Source: Bacillota bacterium
GTDB lineage: Bacteria > Bacillota > Clostridia > Christensenellales > SZUA-584
Direction: 5' to 3'
DNA length: 64,000 nt
Assembly: GCA_023428025.1 (NCBI GenBank)
Contig: JAEYZN010000043.1
Coordinates: forward strand, 1-64,000
Below the pieces are notes generated by a model that was not told where the DNA came from, did no database searches, and worked only from the letters and a program-made list of their open reading frames with translations. Below, piece by piece: positions 51,177 to 58,767 of this stretch. A program made the translations under genes and the position numbers. The first letter of the stretch is position 1, and the number at the start of each line of letters is the position of its first letter.

Positions 51177-52688
51177 ATGGCAAGATATTACTTGGGGCTG
51201 GACAACGGCGGCAGCAAAACAAAGGCGTCGTTGTACACCCCGGACGGCAGGGAGATCGCGGTCTCGGGAACGTCGGCCAATCCCGTGATCCGCAAGGGCG
51301 GCTTTGTGGAGCGCGACAGCGATCAGCTGTGGGCATCCAACGCCAAAGTGATACGGGATGTGATCGCGAAGTCCGGCATCGATCCGCACGACATCGCGGG
51401 CGTGGCGGTATCGGGGCACGGCAACGGCGTATATATGGTCGGCAAGGACGGCAGACCGACCGCGCCCGGCATCATATCCACCGATACGCGCGCGGCGGGG
51501 GTGGTGCGCCGGTGGCTGGCGGACGGCGTGCAGAAACGCATCATCCCGCTGACCAAGCAGATACTGTGGGCGGGGCAGCCGGTGGCGATGCTGGCCTGGT
51601 ACCGTGAGAACCAGCCCGAGGTATTGAAGAAGACCCGCTGGGCCATGCAGTGTAAGGACTATATCCGTTTTCGGCTGACGGGCGAGGTGTATGGCGAGAT
51701 TACCGACATGTCTACCATAAATGTAATGGACTTGCAAACACGGGAGTATGATGATAGAATACTAACTGAATTTGGCCTTGAGGATTATAAACATATCTTC
51801 CCGCCCCTGAAGCTGTCGACGGACATTTGCGGGCGGATAACCAGGGAAGCAGCGGAACAGACCGGCCTCATTGAAGGGACACTGGTGGCGGGCGGTCTGT
51901 TTGATTGTGCTTCATGCTGTTTGGCTGTTGGCCTGACGGACAGCGATAAGATGTCCGTGATAGCGGGGACCTGGAGCATCAACAGCTTCATATCCCGCAT
52001 CCCTGTGTACTCCGAAGACCTGTTCATGACGTCGCTGTTCTGCATCGACGGGTATTACCTGACGACGGAAGGCAGCATGACGTCGGCCGGGAATCTGGAG
52101 TGGTTCATCGGCAGCTTCCTGACGGACGATGACGGCCAGCGCCGTGAGAACGTCTACGAATACTGCAACAGCCTGGTGGCGTCACTTGGGCCGGAAGACA
52201 GCAGCGTCATATTTTTGCCGTTCCTTTACGGCACCAATGTGAACCCGGACGCCAAGGCGTGTTTCATGGGCATCGATGGGTCGCAGGGCAAGGCGCATAT
52301 GGTCCGCGCCGTGTATGAAGGCGTGGTGTTCTCGGCCATGATGCATATTGAACGCCTGCTGAAGTTCACGGATATGCCGCAGAAGGTGCGCATATCGGGC
52401 GGCGCGACGGAATCGCCGCTGTGGGTGCAGATGTTCGCGGATGTACTGCAAGTGCCCATCGAGGTGTCGGGCGCGAAGGAGCTGGGCACGCTGGGCGCGG
52501 CGATGTGCGTGGCCGTGGCCGCAGGAGACCAGCCGGGTCTGAAAACGGCGACGCAGAATATGTCCCGCGTGAGATGCACCTGTGAGCCCAATCCGGCGAA
52601 CCGGGATATCTACAGAAAAAAATACGAGATCTATAAGGATCTCCTTGTATGTCTGGACCCTGTCTGGGCAAAATGGAGGTCGTTGTAA
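51177..52688 (+). CDS. lyxK: L-xylulose kinase-like FGGY carbohydrate kinase
   Basis: A 503-residue FGGY kinase resembling E. coli LyxK: YYLGLDNGGSKTKASLY, ISTDTRAAGVVRRWL, ILWAGQPVAMLAWY, LVAGGLFDCASCCLAVG, TSAGNLEWFIGSF, FLPFLYGTNVNP and ISGGATESPLWVQMFADVL. These parallel LyxK almost segment by segment. The likely reaction is L-xylulose to L-xylulose-5-P, feeding UlaE; a related ketose is possible. ATG 51177 follows GAGAGGTG. It lies between the broken E3 and the second SorC regulator. Confidence 0.86.
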   Translation: MARYYLGLDNGGSKTKASLYTPDGREIAVSGTSANPVIRKGGFVERDSDQLWASNAKVIRDVIAKSGIDPHDIAGVAVSGHGNGVYMVGKDGRPTAPGIISTDTRAAGVVRRWLADGVQKRIIPLTKQILWAGQPVAMLAWYRENQPEVLKKTRWAMQCKDYIRFRLTGEVYGEITDMSTINVMDLQTREYDDRILTEFGLEDYKHIFPPLKLSTDICGRITREAAEQTGLIEGTLVAGGLFDCASCCLAVGLTDSDKMSVIAGTWSINSFISRIPVYSEDLFMTSLFCIDGYYLTTEGSMTSAGNLEWFIGSFLTDDDGQRRENVYEYCNSLVASLGPEDSSVIFLPFLYGTNVNPDAKACFMGIDGSQGKAHMVRAVYEGVVFSAMMHIERLLKFTDMPQKVRISGGATESPLWVQMFADVLQVPIEVSGAKELGTLGAAMCVAVAAGDQPGLKTATQNMSRVRCTCEPNPANRDIYRKKYEIYKDLLVCLDPVWAKWRSL

Positions 52689-52714
52689 TAATAAACGAAC
52701 GGAGAATTGGGGAA

Positions 52715-53674
52715 ATGAAGGCGCGATACGATATTCAGCTGATGGTCCAGGTTGCCAAGATGTATTACATTGAAGGGCTTACCCAAGAGAAGATTGCGCA
52801 GCAGCTTGGCATTTCCCGTTCCTCCATATCCATGGTGCTGTCGGAAGCAAGGGAATTCGGTATCGTGGAGATCAGCATCAAAGACCCGAAGAACAACGTC
52901 AACGATGTGGCGGACGAGCTGATGAACCGTTTTGGGCTGAAAGGCTGCCTGGTGGTGCCCACGGCGATCGACTCCATCCACCTCATCACCAAGGTGATCG
53001 CGTCCCAGGGCGCCGACTACGCCGAAGATATTTTGAAAAGCCATTCGACGGTGGGCATCGCGTGGGGCTCCACCTGTTATGAGTTCATGCTCTCGTTTGT
53101 CAACCGGAACAAATTGAACGATGTCAACGTGGTGCCGCTGATCGGCGGTACGTCGCGCATATCATCGGAGTATCAGCTGAACGAGATGGTACGCATGTTT
53201 GCCGAGAAGCTGCAGGGTACGCCGTCGTTCATCTATGCCCCGGCGATCGCCGAATCCATCGCGGACAGGGATCTTTACATGCAGAGCACGTCCATGAAAT
53301 CCATCATGGAGAGATGGAACAGCATGGACGCCGCCATCGTGTCGGCGGGCGCGCCGCCGGACTGGTATTCCACCCGCATGATCGTGGAGCCGCTGCAGAT
53401 GAAGGCCATGTACGAGGCCAACCGCTCGATGGTGATCGGCGACATCTGCGCGCGCCGGTTCAACCTGATGGGCGAGTTCATCAAGAACGATTACAGCGAC
53501 CGCGTGATGGGCATCGACGAGGACAACCTGCGCCGGATCGAAAACGTGCTCTGTATCGCGGCCGGCAAGCAGAAGGTGCTGTCCATCATCGGCGCGTTGC
53601 GCACCGGCGTGATCAACCACCTGGTGACAGACGAGTCCACGGGGCGCAGCATCATCGAACTGCTCAATATCTGA
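52715..53674 (+). CDS. SorC-family sugar-sensing transcription regulator (copy 2)
   Basis: A 319-residue SorC regulator, closely similar to that at 36996 in both the HTH (MVQVAKMYYIEGLTQEKIAQ, LGISRSSISMVL) and the sensor domain (STVGIAWGSTCYEFMLSF, NVVPLIGGTSRISSEYQ, YAPAIAESIADRDLY). ATG 52715 has GGGGAA just upstream; a longer frame from 52649 overlaps the kinase gene and is rejected. It follows lyxK by 26 bases, so it is co-transcribed with the catabolic genes. The two copies flank the cluster. Confidence 0.9.
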   Translation: MKARYDIQLMVQVAKMYYIEGLTQEKIAQQLGISRSSISMVLSEAREFGIVEISIKDPKNNVNDVADELMNRFGLKGCLVVPTAIDSIHLITKVIASQGADYAEDILKSHSTVGIAWGSTCYEFMLSFVNRNKLNDVNVVPLIGGTSRISSEYQLNEMVRMFAEKLQGTPSFIYAPAIAESIADRDLYMQSTSMKSIMERWNSMDAAIVSAGAPPDWYSTRMIVEPLQMKAMYEANRSMVIGDICARRFNLMGEFIKNDYSDRVMGIDEDNLRRIENVLCIAAGKQKVLSIIGALRTGVINHLVTDESTGRSIIELLNI

Positions 53675-53941
53675 CAGGTTTTTCGCTTCCACTCTTTTAT
53701 CACCGCTTGAAGTATGGTTCATCGTGGCTGTAAGCGCAGCCTTTTTGTGTTGCAGTCCCGAAGGGTATTGCAAATTGATCTTCACTCTTAGCCCAACGCT
53801 GTTGTCTGTGAGGAACCGCTGCATACTGTCAGCAGACGGTGGCCGCAAGGAACAGTTTTTCGCAGGCTACCTAAGAGGAAAATAAAGGGGCATAAAGCCC
53901 TCAAGATATTGTTGTGCCGTTATATATAATGCCCGCCGGTC
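53675..53941. other. Convergent intergenic region, 267 bases
   Basis: Contains a short hairpin GGCTG/CAGCC followed by TTTTT at 53726-53746, probably the terminator of the lyxK-sorC transcript. No open frame is convincing in the rest. Confidence 0.5.
53726..53746 (+). terminator. Short terminator after the second SorC gene
   Basis: GGCTG-TAAGCG-CAGCC followed by five T. The stem is short but GC-rich. Confidence 0.5.
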
Positions 53942-54898
53942 TTAAGGCTGCATCTCCAGCACCGACAGGGCGGCGCGCTCGTCGGTGATCAGCACGTCGA
54001 TGTACCTGCCGCGCAGCGAGCCGATGATGATGTCCGTCTTCTGTTCGCCCGAAGCCACGCCGATGACGACGGGGACGTTTTTCAGATCCTCCAGCGTGAC
54101 GGCGATCATGCGGTCGTTCAGGGCGGTGTGGCACTGGTTGCCCTGAATGTCGATGTAGCGGCCGCAGATGTCGCCCACGGCGCCCTCGCTGCGCAGGCGC
54201 TTGGCGTCCTCATAGGTGATGTGACCGGAGCGGAACTGGGCGCTCAGCTCCGGATTGGTGGAGCCCAGGCCCACAATGGCAACGGCGGCCTCCTGTATCT
54301 TCTGAAAGTGTTCGCGGACGTGGGGCTCATCCAGCAGCAGGTCCCGCAAGACCTTGCTCTGCACCATGAACGGCGCCTGAAGCAGATAGCTGTCTCCGCC
54401 GAGCGCTTTGGCCAGCAGCAGCGCCATCGAATTGGCGTCGGTATCCTTGGTGCGGTCGCTCATGCCGCCGATCAACTGGATGACGTCGATCTTCTTGGTG
54501 GCGTTGGGGCGGATGCTCTTGACCACCTGACTCAAAGTGGTGCCCCAGGCGATGCCCAACAGCGCGCCGCTCTGTATATTGGCTTCGAGGTAGCGTGCGG
54601 CGGCGGCGGCGACGTTCTGCTTGCTCTCTTCCAAGCTGTCGCTCCCCGGCACCACGATGGCGTGGATGCCGAATCGCTGCTTTAAGCGGCGGGCCAGCTC
54701 CAGGCCGTACGATGATATATCGTCGATGCGTATCTGGACGATGCCTTCCTTGACGGCGGTTTTCAGCATGCGCGACACCGTGGGGCGCGACACGTGCACC
54801 GCCTCGGCGATCTCCTGCTGAGACAGCTCGTCGATATAATACATCTTGGCAATGGTGATCAGCAGATCCCGTTTGTCGGATGCCATTTGGTCCATCAC
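53942..54898 (-). CDS. SorC-family regulator, DeoR-like, of the aldolase/BMC operon
   Basis: A 318-residue SorC regulator: HTH with IAKMYYIDELSQQEIAEAVH and VSRPTVSRMLKTA, and a sensor domain with ALLGIAWGTTLSQVVKS, VIQLIGGMSDRT and IVGLGSTNPELS. It is a different branch from the two copies at 36996 and 52715. It diverges from the operon that contains deoC. In Bacillus subtilis the SorC-type DeoR senses deoxyribose-5-phosphate and controls deoC, so an equivalent role is likely. Candidate operators lie at 54963, 55034 and 55090. Confidence 0.9.
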   Translation of the reverse strand: MMDQMASDKRDLLITIAKMYYIDELSQQEIAEAVHVSRPTVSRMLKTAVKEGIVQIRIDDISSYGLELARRLKQRFGIHAIVVPGSDSLEESKQNVAAAAARYLEANIQSGALLGIAWGTTLSQVVKSIRPNATKKIDVIQLIGGMSDRTKDTDANSMALLLAKALGGDSYLLQAPFMVQSKVLRDLLLDEPHVREHFQKIQEAAVAIVGLGSTNPELSAQFRSGHITYEDAKRLRSEGAVGDICGRYIDIQGNQCHTALNDRMIAVTLEDLKNVPVVIGVASGEQKTDIIIGSLRGRYIDVLITDERAALSVLEMQP

Positions 54899-54962
54899 GC
54901 CAGCCTCCTTTTATCCCTATTCAAAACTATAAACACGCATGCTGCAAAAGTCAAGCGGATAT

Positions 54963-54975
54963 TTTCAAATGTTCA
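54963..54975 (-). promoter_or_regulatory. Candidate DeoR-type operator 1
   Basis: On the minus strand this reads TGAACATTTGAAA, close in style to the TTGAACAAAATTTCAA operator of the SorC-type DeoR of Bacillus. It lies between the regulator gene and the promoter at 55064. Confidence 0.4.
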
Positions 54976-55033
54976 GCATGGTTATCAAAATTTCATTTAA
55001 TGCGCCAAAAATCCTAATAATGACATTTAAATA

Positions 55034-55047
55034 TGAACAAATGCTCA
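55034..55047 (+). promoter_or_regulatory. Candidate DeoR-type operator 2
   Basis: TGAACAAATGCTCA shares the TGAACA half-site with the element at 54963 and lies just upstream of the -35 box of the aldolase operon. Confidence 0.4.
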
Positions 55048-55063
55048 AAAAATGCAAAACGAA

Positions 55064-55092
55064 TTGACACCGTGTTCTTCCGGGATTATGAT
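55064..55092 (+). promoter_or_regulatory. Promoter of the aldolase/BMC operon
   Basis: TTGACA at 55064-55069, 17-base spacer, TATGAT at 55087-55092. About 35 bases before the first gene. Confidence 0.7.
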
Positions 55093-55101
55093 AACGTTAT
55101 C
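55090..55101 (+). promoter_or_regulatory. Palindromic operator overlapping the -10 box
   Basis: GATAACGTTATC is a perfect 12-base palindrome that overlaps the -10 box and start site. Repressor binding here would block transcription. It does not resemble the TGAACA sites, so a second regulator is possible. Confidence 0.5.
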
Positions 55102-55126
55102 CAAGACATAGACGTGAGGTACAACC

Positions 55127-55771
55127 ATGCTCAAGCTTTCAGCATCTATACTCTCCGCTGATTTTCTCAAGCTGGGCGAGGACATTGCCCGTATGGAGCA
55201 GGGGGGATGCGACGTGCTGCATATCGACATCACCGACGGCCACTTTGTGCCCAACCTGACGATGGGCATCTGTGTGGCGGAGGCGGCCTGCCGGACGACG
55301 CGCTTGCGCAAGGATGTTCACCTGATGATTGCGTGTCCGCAGGACTTCATCAAAAAGTTCTCGGACGCCGGCGGAGACCTCATCATGTTTCACGCCGAGG
55401 CCACCACGCATCCCTTTGAAATGATCAAGTATATCCGCGAGTGCGGCAAGCTGGTGGGCGTCGCGCTGGACCCCGGCACGCCGGTCAGCAGCATCGCGCA
55501 CTATCTGCACGCGGTGGATGCAGTGCTGGTGGTGGCGGTGTGCGTCGGCTTTGGCGGGCAGGAGTACATCCGTGAGATGGACGCAAAGGTCGGGGAACTG
55601 GCGAAGCTGCGCCGCGAGAAAGGCCTGTTCTTCGAGATACAGGTGGATGGCGGCCTGACGCCGGAGAATGCCCGCGCCAAGCACGAGATTGGCGTGGATA
55701 CGCTGGTGGCGGGTTCGATGTTCTTCCAGAGCCCGGACGTGGGGGCGCTGGTGAAGCAGCTTAAAGGCTGA
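55127..55771 (+). CDS. rpe: Ribulose-phosphate 3-epimerase family protein (Rpe/AlsE-like)
   Basis: A 214-residue TIM-barrel epimerase. Metal-binding positions of Rpe are kept: HIDITDGHFVPN, DVHLMI and IQVDGGLTPENA. The phosphate loop reads VCVGFGGQEYI where Rpe has NPGFGGQ, so it may act on a sugar phosphate other than ribulose-5-P, as AlsE does. First gene of the aldolase/BMC operon, followed by an SDR after 41 bases. It is probably not the housekeeping Rpe. Confidence 0.82.
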   Translation: MLKLSASILSADFLKLGEDIARMEQGGCDVLHIDITDGHFVPNLTMGICVAEAACRTTRLRKDVHLMIACPQDFIKKFSDAGGDLIMFHAEATTHPFEMIKYIRECGKLVGVALDPGTPVSSIAHYLHAVDAVLVVAVCVGFGGQEYIREMDAKVGELAKLRREKGLFFEIQVDGGLTPENARAKHEIGVDTLVAGSMFFQSPDVGALVKQLKG

Positions 55772-55812
55772 ATTTATCGCAATCAATAATTATCAATATG
55801 GAGGAGATCACA

Positions 55813-56601
55813 ATGAGTTTGAATTCGGACAGCCTGAAAGGCAAGGTATGCGTGGTGACGGGAGCGGCCAAGAGCATCGGCTTTGGCGTTGCCGAGAAGT
55901 ACGCCCAGTCGGGCGCGAAGGTGGCCATGATCGATATCGACCCACTGGTGACGGAATCGGCCAAGGGTCTTGCGGACAAGGGCTACACGGTGAAGAGCTA
56001 TGTGCTGAACATCACGGACAGGGACGCTGTGCTTAAGACGTTTGAGCAGATCGTGGCGGACCTCGGAGACATCTACGCGCTGGCCAACGTGGCGGGCGTG
56101 GTGGACAACAGGCCGTTCGAGGAAGTGGACGAAGCTGTGTTTGAGAAGATGTTCAAGGTCAATGTGTACGGCTCGGGCTACTGCATCCAGGGGGCGCTGC
56201 CCAGCATGAAGAAGAACAAGGACGGCAAGATCATCAACTTCTCGTCCAAGTCCGGCAAGACCGGTTCGGCGCTGATGGTGCCCTACAGCGCGGCCAAGGG
56301 CGCGGTGATCGTGATGACGCAGGCGCTGGCCTTCGAGTTCGCGAAGTATAACATCAAGATCAACGCCATCTGCCCCGGCATCACGGATGCGACGGGCGTG
56401 TGGTCCAGCGTCAGCGTCGGCTACATCGAGAACCTCAAGATGGAGAGAGACGCTGTGGTGAAGCAGTTTACATCCAAGGTGCCGCTGGGGCGTCTGACGG
56501 ATATCGAAGACCTCGTGGAATTTGTGTTCTTCCTCACCGCGTCGGGCGAATACTGCACCGGCCAGGCGTTCAATGTGACCGGCGGCCGCGAAATGCACTA
56601 A
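55813..56601 (+). CDS. Short-chain dehydrogenase/reductase (SDR) 1
   Basis: A 262-residue classical SDR. Cofactor motif VVTGAAKSIGFGVAEKY, NVAGVVDN in place of NNAG, catalytic Ser in NFSSKSGKTG and YSAAK. The acidic MIDIDP after strand 2 suggests NAD preference. ATG 55813 has GGAGGAG upstream; ATG 55798 lies before the ribosome site. It lies between the epimerase and deoC. Substrate unknown; a sugar, polyol or sugar-derived ketone is likely. Confidence 0.88.
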   Translation: MSLNSDSLKGKVCVVTGAAKSIGFGVAEKYAQSGAKVAMIDIDPLVTESAKGLADKGYTVKSYVLNITDRDAVLKTFEQIVADLGDIYALANVAGVVDNRPFEEVDEAVFEKMFKVNVYGSGYCIQGALPSMKKNKDGKIINFSSKSGKTGSALMVPYSAAKGAVIVMTQALAFEFAKYNIKINAICPGITDATGVWSSVSVGYIENLKMERDAVVKQFTSKVPLGRLTDIEDLVEFVFFLTASGEYCTGQAFNVTGGREMH

Positions 56602-56720
56602 AGCCCGCTGGCAAAGCCCAACTACTGCGTTATTTCTGCACTTGTTTGTCAGCGTAGGGTTGCTACGCTTCCGGCACAATGCTCGAAATGCCTTGTATTT
56701 GGGACTTTTCAGCGGCCTTT
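56602..56720. repeat. Dispersed intergenic repeat, copy A
   Basis: About 119 bases closely matching the element at 59323-59442. Common blocks include AAAGCCCAACT, CTGCGTT, CAATGCTC and ACTTTTCAGCGGCCTT. The ends CCGCTG and CAGCGG are inverted repeats, so the RNA could fold as one long hairpin. It fills the gap between SDR 1 and deoC. Confidence 0.75.
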
Positions 56721-56739
56721 AATAAATAAGGAGAAACAT

Positions 56740-57579
56740 ATGGATATCGATAAGATCATAGCGGAAGTGACGAGCCAGGTGTTGAGCAAGGCGCAGGTTG
56801 GCGCTGCAGCGGCGCCGGCGGCAGCACCCCAGGGGAGCGGCTACAATGCCGGCTACGCGAAATACATGGACCATACGGTTCTAAAGCCGGAGACTCAGCG
56901 GACTACGGTCGCCAAGTTCTGCGACGAGGCCATCCAATACCAGTTCGCCAGCGTGTGCATCAACCCGACGCATGTGAAGTTTGTGGCCGAGCGCCTCAAA
57001 GGCACCGGCGTCAAGACGTGCTGCGTGATCGGCTTCCCTCTGGGAGCCAACACCACGTTCGTCAAGGGCGTGGAGGCCATGGAAGCCGTGAAGAACGGCG
57101 CGGACGAAGTGGATATGGTCATCAACATCGGCGCGCTGAAGGACCGCGATTACCAGCTGGTGTATGAAGATATCAAGGCTGTGGTGGACGCGGCACACCC
57201 ACGGGCGCAGGTCAAGGTCATCATCGAGACCAGCGCGCTGACGGACGATGAGAAGGTGCGCGCATGCGAACTGGCCAAACAGGCGGGCGCGGACTTCGTG
57301 AAAACGTCCACCGGCTTTGGCTCGGGCGGCGCGACGGTGGAAGATGTGCGGCTGATGAAGCGCACGGTGGGCGATTCGATGCTGGTCAAGGCGTCCACGG
57401 GCATCAACGACCGCGCGGTCTGCGACAAGATGATCGCGGCGGGCGCGGTGCGCATGGGAACCAGCAAGGGCATCCTGATCGTGAAGGGCGAGGGCGGCAA
57501 CAGCCCGTGCGTGAACTGCGGCAACTGCACCAAGCAGTGCCCGTCCGGCAATGTGAAGATCACCAAGACGGAATATTAA
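56740..57579 (+). CDS. deoC: Deoxyribose-phosphate aldolase with BMC-type targeting helix and Cys4 tail
   Basis: A 279-residue DERA, longer than usual at both ends. Residues 1-17 (MDIDKIIAEVTSQVLSK) form an amphipathic helix, followed by an Ala/Pro-rich linker to about 35, the design of microcompartment encapsulation peptides. The aldolase domain has KYMDHTVLKPET, DEVDMVINIGALK, the Schiff-base Lys in DFVKTSTGFGSGGAT, and LVKASTGIND. The C-terminus adds CVNCGNCTKQCPSG (Cys257, 260, 263, 267), a ferredoxin-like 4Fe-4S pattern. The reaction expected is deoxyribose-5-P to acetaldehyde and glyceraldehyde-3-P. The BMC-H gene follows after 18 bases. Confidence 0.9.
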   Translation: MDIDKIIAEVTSQVLSKAQVGAAAAPAAAPQGSGYNAGYAKYMDHTVLKPETQRTTVAKFCDEAIQYQFASVCINPTHVKFVAERLKGTGVKTCCVIGFPLGANTTFVKGVEAMEAVKNGADEVDMVINIGALKDRDYQLVYEDIKAVVDAAHPRAQVKVIIETSALTDDEKVRACELAKQAGADFVKTSTGFGSGGATVEDVRLMKRTVGDSMLVKASTGINDRAVCDKMIAAGAVRMGTSKGILIVKGEGGNSPCVNCGNCTKQCPSGNVKITKTEY

Positions 57580-57597
57580 TTGGAGGAATAGAAGAGC

Positions 57598-57873
57598 ATG
57601 GAAAAGCAGGCATTGGGCATGGTCGAGACCCGTGGTCTCGTGGGCGCGATCGAAGCGGCGGACGCGATGGTGAAAGCGGCGAACGTATCGCTGATCGGCA
57701 AAGAGATGATCGGCAGCGGTCTGGTGACGGTGATGGTGCGCGGTGATGTCGGCGCGGTGAAGGCGTCTGTAGACGCGGGCGCGGCGGCGGCCAAGCGTGT
57801 GGGCGAGCTGGTGAGCGTCCATGTGATCCCGCGTCCGCATGACGACGTGGAAACCATACTGCCCAGGAAGTAA
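57598..57873 (+). CDS. Bacterial microcompartment shell protein, BMC-H (PduA/EutM-like)
   Basis: A 91-residue single BMC domain that forms hexameric shell tiles. It matches PduA-type proteins along the whole length: ALGMVETRGLVGAIEAADAM, IGSGLVTVMVRGDVGAVKA, DAGAAAAKRVGELVSVHVIP and RPHDDVETILP. The pore loop GSG is intact; the residue before it is Met where PduA has Lys. A complete shell also needs a BMC-P pentamer, and none is seen in this window, nor is any BMC-T trimer. Sits between deoC and SDR 2, 18 and 16 bases away, so all three are co-expressed. Confidence 0.95.
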   Translation: MEKQALGMVETRGLVGAIEAADAMVKAANVSLIGKEMIGSGLVTVMVRGDVGAVKASVDAGAAAAKRVGELVSVHVIPRPHDDVETILPRK

Positions 57874-57889
57874 GCGGAGGGGCTGACAG

Positions 57890-58654
57890 ATGGATTTGAA
57901 TCTCAAAGGCAAGACGGCGATCGTCACCGGCGGCAACACCGGCATCGGTTCGGGTATCTGCGAGGTGCTGGCAAGCGAGGGTATGAACGTGATCGTCAAC
58001 TATATCATCGGCGCGCCGGAAGCACTGGCGTTTGCCCGTAAGCTCAGCGGGCAGTTCGGCACCAACTGCATCGCCGCGTATGGAGACATCACCAATACGG
58101 ATGATATTGATGCGATATTCGAACAGGCTGAGAAGGAATTCGGCCACGTGGATGTGCTGGTGAACAACGCGGGCATCTGGCCGACGACGCCCATTGAGAA
58201 GATGCCGGACGCGGAGTGGAAAAAGGTCATCGACGTCAATCTGAACGGGACATATCTGTTCTCCAGGCGCGCCTGCCTGCACTTTTTGAAGCATGGCGTG
58301 GAAGGACACATCGTCAACATGTCGTCCAAGTCCGGCTTTGCCGTGACATCTCCGGATCACGCGCACTACGCGACGGCTAAGGGCGCGCTGACGCTGATGG
58401 TCAAGGCGATGGCGCGCGAGTTCACGCCCAAAGGCATCACGATCAACGGCGTGGCGCCCGGCATGGTGCGCACCCCGTTCAACGAGGATAAGCTTTCGCA
58501 GCCGGAATGGCTGAAATATTACCAGGACCGCATCCCGGTGGGGCGCATTTCCACCGCGCATGAGGTGGCGTATTCGGTGGCGTTCCTGGCGTCCGAAAAG
58601 GCCCGGTTCATCACCGGCGCGATCGTGGACGTGACGGGCGGTATGCTGATCTGA
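57890..58654 (+). CDS. Short-chain dehydrogenase/reductase (SDR) 2
   Basis: A 254-residue classical SDR with VTGGNTGIGSGICEVL, VNNAGIW, catalytic Ser in NMSSKSGFAVTSPDHAHYATAK (here abbreviated to MSSKSG and YATAK) and the usual VDVTGGM ending. It is not closely similar to SDR 1. It follows the BMC-H gene by 16 bases. It could reduce or oxidise the substrate or aldehyde product of the aldolase pathway. No targeting helix is seen. Confidence 0.88.
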   Translation: MDLNLKGKTAIVTGGNTGIGSGICEVLASEGMNVIVNYIIGAPEALAFARKLSGQFGTNCIAAYGDITNTDDIDAIFEQAEKEFGHVDVLVNNAGIWPTTPIEKMPDAEWKKVIDVNLNGTYLFSRRACLHFLKHGVEGHIVNMSSKSGFAVTSPDHAHYATAKGALTLMVKAMAREFTPKGITINGVAPGMVRTPFNEDKLSQPEWLKYYQDRIPVGRISTAHEVAYSVAFLASEKARFITGAIVDVTGGMLI

Positions 58655-58767
58655 ACAGCAGCCGATACAAAGAAGCAGCGGCACAAAGGATGGGCGCGGG
58701 AGATTCCCGGACGAAAGCATGTCATCAAACGGCGGCGATAACCGCCATAATGTGAAGGAGGAAGCCG

